Source: Parachlamydiales bacterium (GTDB taxonomy: Bacteria > Chlamydiota > Chlamydiia > Chlamydiales > Rhabdochlamydiaceae). Taken from it: a DNA stretch of 64,000 bases. This document shows, piece after piece, positions 1 through 8,078 of the stretch. How positions within the stretch are numbered: position 1 is the first letter of the stretch; each line of letters opens with the position of its first letter. The notes beneath the pieces are model-generated. The model ran no database searches. It was not told the origin of the DNA and was given only the letters and a program-made list of their open reading frames with translations. The position numbers and the translations under genes are program-made. The stretch is taken from assembly GCA_020053915.1 (NCBI GenBank), contig JAGVMG010000062.1:1-64000 (forward strand). The letters run 5' to 3'.

Positions 1-100
1 AAAAGTTTTTGCATATAACATGCTTTCGCTTAACATGGTTCCATTTCAAAGGAGATTGCCATGGGACAAAAGCAGAAGCATATTATATGTAAAAACTTTT
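1..100. repeat. Imperfect long inverted repeat at window edge
   Basis: Positions 1-25 and 76-100 are reverse complements with two mismatches, around a 50-base centre. The element begins at the first base of the window, so the true outer boundary may lie outside it. No coding sequence is evident. It resembles in size the other intergenic palindromes of this window but does not share their sequence. Confidence 0.75.
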
Positions 101-368
101 TTAACTATGTACTAGATATCTGAGAGTGGCGATCTCCTCCTGCCTTTTAGGCAAAAAAATTGATAAGGATGTGGCACGATGCCCCTCTCTGATAACTTTT
201 TCGTTAAAAATCCTCTTAAAAAAGTGGAACATCGAGAAGGGTCCTGCATTTTCTTAAATATCTAACAATCATACAAGTAAAGATTGTAATTACAATTGCA
301 GTGTAATTTAAATACTGTATTTAGTATAATTTTATTAATAAAACTAAATTAAATAAAAAAGAGAAGCT
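101..368. other. Gene-free AT-rich upstream region of the ankyrin gene
   Basis: No gene is seen here. A TATAAT box lies at 325-330 without a good -35 partner. A 14-base perfect palindrome (ATTGTAATTACAAT) sits at 283-296, upstream of the -10 box, and could be an operator. A GAGAAG Shine-Dalgarno-like stretch directly precedes the ATG at 369. The promoter assignment is tentative. Confidence 0.4.
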
Positions 369-2996
369 ATGGCTGCCACTTCAGAGAAAATAAGCCCTAT
401 CATAACCATTCCCTCTCTGCCTCCAGTTTGCATCTTATCAAAAAATTATGAAAAACTTTCCGATAAAGAGGTCTCTAAAACGGTTCAATTTTACTTCCAG
501 GCTTTGAAAGAACTGATCAATTCAGGAGATAAAAACGCCTTCATACGTTCAGGCGATGGCTGGCACGTCTTGTCTGTATTGCGTATGCTAAATCCAACAG
601 AGAGCACCCCTCTTCTTTTAGAGCTAATTACACTCGTATTCGAAAAACAATTGCTCAATGCACAACCGCGAGCTTCTTATGAATATCTCACTGCACACGT
701 TCAAGATAAAAAGCTTCTTAGTTCTATAGCCCGCCCCTATTTCCAAGCACTTTCTGACCCTTGCCAAATCTTGTGGTTCGCAATTATTTCCGGAGATGCA
801 GATCTTGCTGAAAATGCCATTCGATCAGGAGCTGATGTCAACGCTCTTTTGCACGTCGGGATGTCTCCTCTTCTTCTCGCATGTAAACAAGGCAATTACG
901 CACTTGTTAAACTCTTAATAGCGAAAGGGGCCAATCCGAGATTTATCGGCGGCACACACGATCATGAAACGCCCGTCACAGAGCTTAGGCACCACTCAGA
1001 AGCGTGGGTGATTGAGTTGTTCAAGCCAGAGGATATCGCCTTCTCAAATGAGTTTGAAAATCGGAAAATACTGACTCACTTGTCCAGCGCTAAAGGCGCT
1101 CTAATAGAGCACTCGTCAACACTCGGTGATCACACCTTTTATACAGAGGGCGAAAGACCGCGCCTATTCCTTCAACAACTGTTAAAGTGTCAACAAATGA
1201 TCGAATCAGCCATTGGAGAGATGCATAGCAGAGTCGGCACTTTTTATGAATCTACGACCAAAGAATTGTCCGAGCAAGACAAGCTCCTCATAGAGGGAAA
1301 TAGCGAGTTGCGCGCAGCTTTAAGCGACGCAATGATTTCGTTGATTCCCACGTTTGCACATTATCTACAGTTCGAAATTTTAGAGAGGTATCGACATATC
1401 GATGAGGCGATGTCAGATGCATTACAGAGGCTGAAGCGGAATGAACCTGTGATCTGTTTTGGCACAACGAAGAATCCGGGAACATGGAATAGAGGAGCTC
1501 CCAATCTGCATGCATGGGGACTCGTCATATCACGCGATCCCGCTCCCGAATCTAAAGGTTATCTCGTTCAAAGGATTGATCGAGGAATAGTCAACAGTGG
1601 AATTACCACTTTATCCATTACAGAGGCCGAGGCAATTGAATTTATTTCCGATTACTTACAGGCATCCAATTGGAAATCTTATCCGAAAGATTCAGAGAAC
1701 ATACAAAAAAGCATTCATGCTAAGTTCGACTCTTTTTTAAAAACTGCGCCAGCAAGCTTACTCAGTCTCCCAGCACAACAGGCGGGTGTTTGTTGTATGA
1801 CAAGCTTTGAAGGGGTGGTTCTTGCCTATTTACGAGCTCAGTTCGCTCTTTCTGTTGATTTTTCTACAGCAAGCCTACTCGCTAAAGGTTTTGCGGAGAG
1901 ATTATTTCAAGAGATTCTAGCAAAAAATATTGTAGACTATCTTGAAGAGCATTTTAGCGAATCCAGCGCGTCATTGATGCCACCTGATCTAGAGATCCTC
2001 GAAAAAGCTGTGTTCATTATGCAAAGCATCGATCCATTACCAAGTACGTATCATCCTAAAATTCTCTCCGCCATCCAACAAAAAAGCATACAACCTGTTC
2101 AGGCATTTCCTGAAAACATCTTTGCTGTAACAAAACAGCCTTATATAGAATATCTTTTCAAAACGTTGCAAGTGAAGCTTATTTTCAACAATAAAACAGA
2201 ATTTTCTAAAATAATAACAACGCTTACACTTCGTTTATTATTAAAAAACACTTCCGTTTATAGATCTGGCAAGGAATTAAATTTTGACAGCCCGATTCTT
2301 TTCACAAAAGATAACATAGGCACTGTTGGAGCAATCATTGACCATTTCCGAAGTTTTCGACGAGAAATCACCATGCACCCTCCTAAAGACAGTCTTGCAG
2401 ACCTCTATTTCTTCCTATTGGATATGAACGCAGAAGCGATTACCGAGGAGGAGTTCTTGAAACGCTTTGATCACCTTTCCCCTGACAATCAAGAGCTCAT
2501 TCTCTCCTTCCCTCCTTTCTATAATGAGACGGGAAGCCTTTCATTCGATCTGATGTTTGCAGCCGTTCACAATGCCATTTTTGCAAAATATGCATCACTT
2601 TCTAACTACGACCATCATGATCAGATCCACGAAATCATCTTCAAAATAAAAGCCGACTCATTGCTAACTGCATTTCATCGAATGCCGGATCCTTACAAAG
2701 TACTGTTTCGTTTCCAGCTCAAAACGGAGGGGATTCCTCCACTTGAAGAGTCCACTGCTATTTTTTCAGAAGGAAGTAAGCTGCATAGGTTGATTCAAGG
2801 CGTACATTGCCCCCCAGGCTGGCTTTTCAATCTCATTTCCGGTTTAGATTTTTCTCAAGGGGACCCCCTCTTTTATCTTCAATTGTTTAATGATCCTGAA
2901 TATTTTCTAATGTATCAAAGCGCAGGCACTTCAACGAAAATGGAGTGCCGCAATCCTGCACGTCTCGCCTTGGCCCTATCCCTTCTAAAAAACTAA
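369..2996 (+). CDS. Ankyrin-repeat protein, candidate secreted effector
   Basis: 875-residue protein without signal peptide or clear membrane span. Residues about 133-195 form two ankyrin repeats (GDADLAENAIRSGADVNAL, then GNYALVKLLIAKGANP). The rest is not recognised. The central part has a His in a hydrophobic strand context (NLHAWGLVISRD, His381) and later a Cys pair at a helix start (QQAGVCCMTSFEGVV, Cys475/476). That H-before-C order is seen in permuted papain-like folds (LRAT/NlpC-permuted type), so a thiol hydrolase is possible; this is inference. Ankyrin proteins are common host-directed effectors in intracellular bacteria. The gene stands alone in an AT-rich setting with its own TATAAT box, like other candidate effectors here. 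Confidence 0.7.
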   Translation: MAATSEKISPIITIPSLPPVCILSKNYEKLSDKEVSKTVQFYFQALKELINSGDKNAFIRSGDGWHVLSVLRMLNPTESTPLLLELITLVFEKQLLNAQPRASYEYLTAHVQDKKLLSSIARPYFQALSDPCQILWFAIISGDADLAENAIRSGADVNALLHVGMSPLLLACKQGNYALVKLLIAKGANPRFIGGTHDHETPVTELRHHSEAWVIELFKPEDIAFSNEFENRKILTHLSSAKGALIEHSSTLGDHTFYTEGERPRLFLQQLLKCQQMIESAIGEMHSRVGTFYESTTKELSEQDKLLIEGNSELRAALSDAMISLIPTFAHYLQFEILERYRHIDEAMSDALQRLKRNEPVICFGTTKNPGTWNRGAPNLHAWGLVISRDPAPESKGYLVQRIDRGIVNSGITTLSITEAEAIEFISDYLQASNWKSYPKDSENIQKSIHAKFDSFLKTAPASLLSLPAQQAGVCCMTSFEGVVLAYLRAQFALSVDFSTASLLAKGFAERLFQEILAKNIVDYLEEHFSESSASLMPPDLEILEKAVFIMQSIDPLPSTYHPKILSAIQQKSIQPVQAFPENIFAVTKQPYIEYLFKTLQVKLIFNNKTEFSKIITTLTLRLLLKNTSVYRSGKELNFDSPILFTKDNIGTVGAIIDHFRSFRREITMHPPKDSLADLYFFLLDMNAEAITEEEFLKRFDHLSPDNQELILSFPPFYNETGSLSFDLMFAAVHNAIFAKYASLSNYDHHDQIHEIIFKIKADSLLTAFHRMPDPYKVLFRFQLKTEGIPPLEESTAIFSEGSKLHRLIQGVHCPPGWLFNLISGLDFSQGDPLFYLQLFNDPEYFLMYQSAGTSTKMECRNPARLALALSLLKN

Positions 2997-3009
2997 TAAA
3001 AGAATTAAA

Positions 3010-3501
3010 TTACAAGACGGTATGACGAACAATCAAAAAATCTGCCGTTTCTCTTACAACTTCTTGAGACCAGTTTTTCAAATAATGCAACGGAAAGAAC
3101 GTATCTCCTTCATAGGATTTTTTTAGATACGTCATCACAGCCGATTGGATCAGTCCTCGACTAAAAAATAAATGAAAGATCTCTGCCCCTCCGATGACCC
3201 AGTGCGTCTTCTCTCGTAATAGAGGATTCTTTTCAAAGAGATGCTCGAGCTCTTCCAACCCAGAAACTTGAAAAATATTTTCACACTTTCTCACCTGGCG
3301 CTTCCGCGTAAAGACAATGCTGATTCGCCCTTTAAATGCGCGCTCCGGCATTGAAAGATAAGTGCTATATCCCATGAGCATCACATGACCCCAGGTCGAT
3401 GCGCGAAAATGAGCTAACTCTTCAGGATAATGCCAGGGCAGAGTCCCCTCATTTCCAATGACTCCTTGAGGATCACATGCAGCTAAAGCAACAAATTTCA
3501 T
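3010..3501 (-). CDS. folA: Dihydrofolate reductase
   Basis: 163 residues, the usual DHFR length; reduces dihydrofolate to tetrahydrofolate with NADPH in the cytoplasm. The N-terminus (MKFVALAACDPQGVIGNEG) and the substrate-site motif TLPWHYPEELAHFR are typical, with Glu28 at the place of the catalytic acidic residue. The motif WVIGGAEIF is the second cofactor signature. The NADPH-binding MGR of many DHFRs is MGY here, a small oddity. An in-frame TTG eight codons upstream is open, but the ATG at 3501 fits the family start and avoids the palindrome beginning at 3509. Convergent with the ankyrin gene. Confidence 0.93.
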   Translation of the reverse strand: MKFVALAACDPQGVIGNEGTLPWHYPEELAHFRASTWGHVMLMGYSTYLSMPERAFKGRISIVFTRKRQVRKCENIFQVSGLEELEHLFEKNPLLREKTHWVIGGAEIFHLFFSRGLIQSAVMTYLKKSYEGDTFFPLHYLKNWSQEVVRETADFLIVRHTVL

Positions 3502-3508
3502 GCCTAAA

Positions 3509-3676
3509 ACTCGACTTAAATCCAATTTTTAGCGAGCAGATCTAGAGGAAGAGCTCGGCAATTTAGTTATTTCTTCGCGAAATTCATAGCCGAAGGCGCT
3601 ATTTATGAGCGAAGAAATAACTAAATTGCCAGCTATTCTTTCGGAGATGCCGCTAAAAATTGGATTTATGTCGAGT
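3509..3676. repeat. 168-bp nested palindrome between folA and brnQ
   Basis: Outer arms 3509-3534 and 3651-3676 pair over 26 bases with one mismatch. A second perfect 22-base pair of arms lies at 3557-3578 and 3609-3630, with a further imperfect stem inside. Between outer and inner arms the pairing is only partial. The whole piece would fold into one long hairpin as RNA or cruciform DNA. It begins eight bases upstream of the folA ATG and carries no ORF. Similar-sized structures occur at 21090-21262 and 40702-40863. Confidence 0.9.
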
Positions 3677-3948
3677 AAAAGAGTAAATTGTTCTTGCCCG
3701 GAAAGCAAGGCCTAAAGTATTGTATTTCCCAATTAACCAGCCAACTGGCGGGATGTTTGATGATCCATCACACTGATTCTTACTCTTACGGGTTCGTTTC
3801 ACTTGCCCTTACCGGGCAAGCCGTGATGCTTGCGTGTTCGCACGTATAAATCTTCAGCTTCTGACCCGCCTCCCCTTTTTTCTCCCCCACGAAGACCTTA
3901 AGAGATCAAAGCCCGAAGCGGGAAAGCAGCTGACAACTGTATAGGACG
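3677..3948 (+). other. brnQ upstream region with small stem-loops
   Basis: This 270-base stretch holds no gene. On the plus strand it contains several compact hairpins: CTTGCCC/GGGCAAG at 3802-3820, a CGTG-TTCG-CACG tetraloop hairpin at about 3833-3844, and CCCG/CGGG just before brnQ. It is richer in G+C than the AT-rich gaps near effector-like genes. It may be a structured 5' leader of brnQ or a small RNA, but I recognise no known riboswitch, tRNA or other RNA family. Confidence 0.3.
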
Positions 3949-5142
3949 ATGATGACTACAACAGAATATAGTTTAACAACGGAACAGCCGCGGCGCTCCA
4001 GCCTTCTCACGACAGGATTTGCCCTCTTCTCCATGTTCTTTGGCGCAGGGAATTTGATCTTCCCCTTAATTATTGGTAAATCTGTCGGCTCCAGTACCTG
4101 GTACGCACTTCTTGGCTTAAGTATCACCGCTGTTGCCGTTCCCTTTTTAGGACTTGCCGCTATGATGCTCTTCCAAGCGGATTACAAAAAATTCTTTGGA
4201 AGACTCGGAAAATACCCCGGCATTCTTTTACTTCTCCTTCTTCAGCTCATTCTAGGACCCTGCGGCGTCATTCCCCGCCTCATCACTTTGATGTATGCGA
4301 TGTCGAAACCTTATCTCTTTGGCTTGCCCTTAAGCGGATTTAGCATTTTAGCGGTCGCTCTTATTTTCGCATGTACCTTTAAGCGCGACTATTTGATTAA
4401 ACTCATCGGCGCGATTTTAACTCCTGTCCTTTTAATCGCATTAGCAGCTCTCATGTATCTGGGACTCACAGATCCTTCCGCTTTCAGCACAGCACACGCT
4501 CCAGCTGCAAGTAGTTTTGTTCAAGGCCTTGTCGGCGGGTACAATACGATGGATTTAATCGCCGCCTTTTTATTCGCAACGGTCATGCTTCCCCATTTCC
4601 AAAAATCGCATACGGCAAACTCCGATAAAAAAGGGATGATGAAAGAGATGTTTTGGTCGAGCCTCATTGCCGCAGCCCTTCTCATGATCAACTACATCGG
4701 TCTCGCTTGGGTCTCTTCCTTGCACTCCTGGACAGTCGATGCTTCGATTCCTCCGGAAGAGCTGCTCGGTGCGATCGCATGCAAATTGCTAGGACCTGCA
4801 GGGGGCTTTATTGCGGCAATCACCGTCATCCTCGCCTGCTTAACCACAGCGATCACCTTAGCTTCGATCTTCGCCGACTATCTACAAGTGGAAATCTGCA
4901 AAAAGAAGATCAAGCCGAACGTCGCTTTAATTGTGACCTTGGTAGCTTGCATGCTCTTTGCGAACTTAGGGTTTAGCGGTATCGTTGCACTTCTCGCTCC
5001 GATTTTACAGGTGGTTTATCCAGGCCTCATCGTGCTCACCGTATTCAATTTCCTCCATTCTATGTATGGCTTTAATATGGTCAAAACACCCGTTTTTGCC
5101 GCTTTTGCCATTGCATTGATCTGCTGGATCGTCCCCGCTTGA
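3949..5142 (+). CDS. brnQ: Branched-chain amino acid transporter BrnQ
   Basis: 397-residue integral membrane protein of the LIVCS family, importing leucine, isoleucine and valine with a cation gradient. The N-terminal signature GFALFSMFFGAGNLIFPL is diagnostic, and about eleven to twelve hydrophobic segments follow. It is somewhat shorter than the roughly 440 residues of enterobacterial BrnQ. An AGGACG stretch precedes the double ATG. It is a single gene followed by a stem-loop. Import of branched-chain amino acids suits an intracellular auxotroph. Confidence 0.92.
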   Translation: MMTTTEYSLTTEQPRRSSLLTTGFALFSMFFGAGNLIFPLIIGKSVGSSTWYALLGLSITAVAVPFLGLAAMMLFQADYKKFFGRLGKYPGILLLLLLQLILGPCGVIPRLITLMYAMSKPYLFGLPLSGFSILAVALIFACTFKRDYLIKLIGAILTPVLLIALAALMYLGLTDPSAFSTAHAPAASSFVQGLVGGYNTMDLIAAFLFATVMLPHFQKSHTANSDKKGMMKEMFWSSLIAAALLMINYIGLAWVSSLHSWTVDASIPPEELLGAIACKLLGPAGGFIAAITVILACLTTAITLASIFADYLQVEICKKKIKPNVALIVTLVACMLFANLGFSGIVALLAPILQVVYPGLIVLTVFNFLHSMYGFNMVKTPVFAAFAIALICWIVPA

Positions 5143-5153
5143 AGGCCCTACGT

Positions 5154-5179
5154 ACCGAGAGCCGCCAAAAGCTCTCGGT
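5154..5179 (+). terminator. Stem-loop after brnQ
   Basis: ACCGAGAGC (5154-5162) pairs with GCTCTCGGT (5171-5179) around an eight-base loop, 11 bases after the brnQ stop. There is no T-tract, so the stem could act only as a weak or factor-dependent terminator or as a 3' end stabiliser. Confidence 0.6.
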
Positions 5180-5240
5180 CTCTCGGTATAATCCATTAAT
5201 TATCAACACACTAACAAGCATCACAATCACACCACATTCA

Positions 5241-5269
5241 TTTACTTTAATCGCCTTACAATGTATAAT
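5241..5269 (+). promoter_or_regulatory. Predicted sigma-70-type promoter of the C58-like gene
   Basis: TTTACT at 5241-5246 and TATAAT at 5264-5269 are separated by 17 bases. This predicts a transcript starting about 5276, shortly before the AAGGCG ribosome-binding site and ATG at 5301. The -10 box is perfect; the -35 matches four of six consensus bases. Confidence 0.6.
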
Positions 5270-5300
5270 GTTTATTACAATAATTACATAAGGCGAAACT

Positions 5301-6365
5301 ATGGCACCATCACAGAATATACCCCCTTCAGTAGAGCACGAAAAGCTCTTAGAAGAATGGAGTCAATTCCGAACCCCTGGGTTTGATCAGTTCAGACGCA
5401 GCTACCGCGTCCTTAAAGGTCCTCATCCAAAACTGCCCACAGCCTTCATATTGATATGTGCTGAAAAGACCGTAAAGCAGATTCTATCTCAATGCAATCA
5501 TATCGGAATTGCCGCAGATGAGCATAAAATTGAGAATGTTCTTACGGATTTATTCGAAGGTTACTTAGATGGCTCATGCTTTGGATCTGTCAGTCGTCTT
5601 TTAATGCATTGCGACAAAGAAAATAACATGACTGCTGCAATGCAAAAACTAAAAGGTGATTATTCAAATATTTTAATCGCGCAAGCACTGCAGAAATTTC
5701 CATCGCATGTAAAACTTAAAGATTTACTAACTGAAAGAGAACTCTCAGAAATCACTTACAGTATTAGATCAGATAATTTTCGCTGCGCTCACTTGAAAAT
5801 GATGAATCAACTCCTTTATTCTGAATACGCAGCTTGTCACCACTTTTATGGAGTCCCTAATCCTCATATTGCTGCTCAAATCGCTAACAATCAAATGGAA
5901 ATCGATGCTCTGTTGCGCAAAGCTGATGACTACGAGAAACTGTTAGAGGGATATCCTGAAAAAGTAGATATCATTGCCCAACTGTTAAAAGACTTGCGTA
6001 ATTTAGGAATAGATCCTGAGAGGCTCTCCTCTACAACCTGCCCTATGACTGCATCTGAAGAGACCTATCGGACAACATTTGAAGCATTAGTATCCCCGTT
6101 TCCCGAGGGAGCTACCATTCGAGGAACAATCGATCTTCCAGGTCACATCATCGCTTTTGAAAAGACCCCCGAAGGGCTGTATTTATTCGATACAATTAGA
6201 GGGAAGCCTGAGCTCTTTTATTTCAGCAATGAAGACTATCCGAAATGCTTACATCAGTTCATTAAATACGACATGAAAGACACACTTAACAAACCCGACC
6301 AAATTGAAAAAATTACCGATGGAACAGTCCGCTTTGTAGCGACCTCATTTGAAATGACCCATTGA
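5301..6365 (+). CDS. C58 (YopT)-like cysteine protease candidate effector
   Basis: 354 residues, no signal peptide or membrane span. Three separated motifs match the papain-like C58 layout: Cys93 in LDGSCFGSVSRLLMHC (family pattern GxCxG.s...l), His282 in LPGHIIAFEKTP, and Asp297 in GLYLFDTIRGK. The His-Asp spacing of 15 and the order C-H-D fit YopT/AvrPphB-type enzymes, which cleave host proteins after type III delivery. The rest of the sequence is unfamiliar, so the family call rests on these motifs. It is monocistronic with its own promoter, and the next gene, a methionine aminopeptidase, starts 52 bases downstream. Confidence 0.6.
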   Translation: MAPSQNIPPSVEHEKLLEEWSQFRTPGFDQFRRSYRVLKGPHPKLPTAFILICAEKTVKQILSQCNHIGIAADEHKIENVLTDLFEGYLDGSCFGSVSRLLMHCDKENNMTAAMQKLKGDYSNILIAQALQKFPSHVKLKDLLTERELSEITYSIRSDNFRCAHLKMMNQLLYSEYAACHHFYGVPNPHIAAQIANNQMEIDALLRKADDYEKLLEGYPEKVDIIAQLLKDLRNLGIDPERLSSTTCPMTASEETYRTTFEALVSPFPEGATIRGTIDLPGHIIAFEKTPEGLYLFDTIRGKPELFYFSNEDYPKCLHQFIKYDMKDTLNKPDQIEKITDGTVRFVATSFEMTH

Positions 6366-6417
6366 AAATTGAAGTGCAAATGCATATACTCGTCCGAACC
6401 TAAATCGACGAGGAATC

Positions 6418-7314
6418 ATGAAAGCGACATATCGAGAAGATTTTTTGAAAGCAGGGGCTCTGGCAGGTCAGGTTCGGGCCTATGGCAAATCGTTAATTCA
6501 AGCCGGCGCTTCCTATAACGCAGTGATCCAAGCCGTCCGCAATAAAATTGATGAACTCGGTGCAATTCCCGCCTTCCCACCTCAAATAGCTTTAAACGAT
6601 GTCGCTGCCCACTACCTTCCCCAGCCAGGTCAAGACATTATTTTCTCCAATGAAGTTATTAAACTGGATGTCGGCATCTGTTACAATGGCGCGATCGGCG
6701 ACTGTGCTGTCACTGTCGATCTCTCGGGAAAATATCAGAACATCGTCGATGCCGCTGAAGCTGGTCTTCTCGCCGCAGAAAACATGGTGAAAGTCGGTGT
6801 GCCGATCCGTGAAATTGGCAAAGCCATCGAAGAGACAATCACTTCCTTCGGTCTAAGTCCCGTGCGCAATCTCTGTGGACATGGCCTCGGCTTTTTCAAA
6901 GTGCACACTCCCCCACTCATCCCAAACTACCACGACAACTCCAAAGGGGTGATTCAACCCGGCATGACCATTGCGATCGAGCCTTTTGCCACAAACGGCA
7001 AAGGAATGATCTATGAAGAGGGAGAACCCACTCTCTTTTCCATTATCTCTTCACGCTCTCCGAGCACAGAGATCGGAAAACAGGTCCTCGCCAAAATTCA
7101 ACCCTTTAAGGCCCTTCCCTTTTGTCTACACGATGTCGTCGATGAACACACTCCCCTCATGCTCGCAAAACAAGGGATCCATGACCTGCTCCAAGCGGGC
7201 GCCATCATCGGGTATCCTCCTCTCGTGGAAAAAGCCCATGGCATGGTCGCTCAAGCGGAAAACTCGATCCTGATCGACAAGCAAGGAAAAGTGTTTGTAA
7301 CAACGCGCGTGTAG
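6418..7314 (+). CDS. Methionine aminopeptidase, type 2 (archaeal-like)
   Basis: 298 residues, the size of archaeal MetAP2. It removes N-terminal methionine with a dinuclear metal site. All expected residues are present: Asp84 (IKLDVG), Asp95 (GAIGDCAVTV), His155 (CGHGL), Glu188 (AIEPFAT) and Glu281 (QAENSI), plus substrate His65 (DVAAHY). These positions almost coincide with those of Pyrococcus MetAP2. The motifs PAFPPQIALND and AGAIIGYPPLVEKAHG are also type 2-specific. Bacteria normally rely on type 1 MetAP, and none is seen here. A GAGGA ribosome-binding site precedes the ATG. The stop directly abuts that of the opposing nucleotidyltransferase gene. Confidence 0.9.
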   Translation: MKATYREDFLKAGALAGQVRAYGKSLIQAGASYNAVIQAVRNKIDELGAIPAFPPQIALNDVAAHYLPQPGQDIIFSNEVIKLDVGICYNGAIGDCAVTVDLSGKYQNIVDAAEAGLLAAENMVKVGVPIREIGKAIEETITSFGLSPVRNLCGHGLGFFKVHTPPLIPNYHDNSKGVIQPGMTIAIEPFATNGKGMIYEEGEPTLFSIISSRSPSTEIGKQVLAKIQPFKALPFCLHDVVDEHTPLMLAKQGIHDLLQAGAIIGYPPLVEKAHGMVAQAENSILIDKQGKVFVTTRV

Positions 7315-8078
7315 TTACTCTAACGAAACACTATAGATCTGAGCTAAGTGAGCAAGCAATTCACTAAATCCAATGTGTTTAAGCCCAAGCATTTTCAGGT
7401 CAGGCACATCCTTTTGGAACTGATGCATAAATTGTTGCATGTCTTTTTGGATTGTCTTTGGCAAGTCGATACGCGTATGGATCGTGAGCAGTTGAAATAG
7501 GCGAATAATGTCATTTTTATGTTTGCGAATATTTTTTTCGTCAACAGCAATGCCACTATTAAACTCTGCAGAAAGATTCAACCAAGCACGTGCTTTCAGT
7601 GGGATGAGATATTCTGGACTAAGCACACTCAGGCCTCCAATGTCACGCCTCCCAGCATGAATAAATGGATAATACTCTTCATCGAGCAAAATTGCAGAAA
7701 GACTTGAAATCTCCTCATCAACAGGGATAGGCGACAAATCACTATCTTCTTTTAATTGGATCGAGTCAGGCTTTCGAGAGAACAATTCCAACATGTAGGG
7801 GTAACCCAATTCTTCTGGAGTATGAAAGCGATAAAACAGCTTCTTCCCTGTGCTTTTTGCCTGCATTGATATTTTCCAGCCTTGATGAATTGCCAAAAAG
7901 CTTCCACAAATTTCCCATCTAAAGCCTCAATACTCAACACAATATCCAAATCTCTTGTCGTACGCAAACTGAGCCCCGCTTCTTCCATTGCCAACATGCA
8001 CGCCGTCCCGCCAATAAGAACATAGTTCTCAGCATAGGGAGCAAAATGTCTCTTAAATTGCTCTAAACCTAAAACCAT
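7315..8078 (-). pseudogene. AbiEii-like nucleotidyltransferase, frameshifted
   Basis: Two minus-strand frames make one gene. The first part (from 8078) has the nucleotidyltransferase signature LIGGTACMLAMEEAG followed by RTTRDLDIVLS. The second part contains STGKKLFYRF and MLELFSRKPDSIQ. The frame breaks at an A-run (five T on the plus strand, 7854-7858); one extra A gives RQK-STGKK without a gap and a 254-residue protein. AbiEii-type proteins are the toxins of type IV toxin-antitoxin pairs. Its start overlaps the stop of the upstream regulator gene by 10 bases. A sequencing error or phase variation is possible instead of true loss. Confidence 0.75.

Noticed and set aside
3677-3948. tRNA, 5S rRNA, tmRNA or T-box before brnQ
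   Set aside because: The GGTTCG segment and hairpins do not build a cloverleaf or a known riboswitch core.
7315-7896. Separate 193-residue gene starting with TTG
   Set aside because: Its start lies inside the nucleotidyltransferase frame; the joined product restores family motifs, so it is the 3' half of a frameshifted gene.
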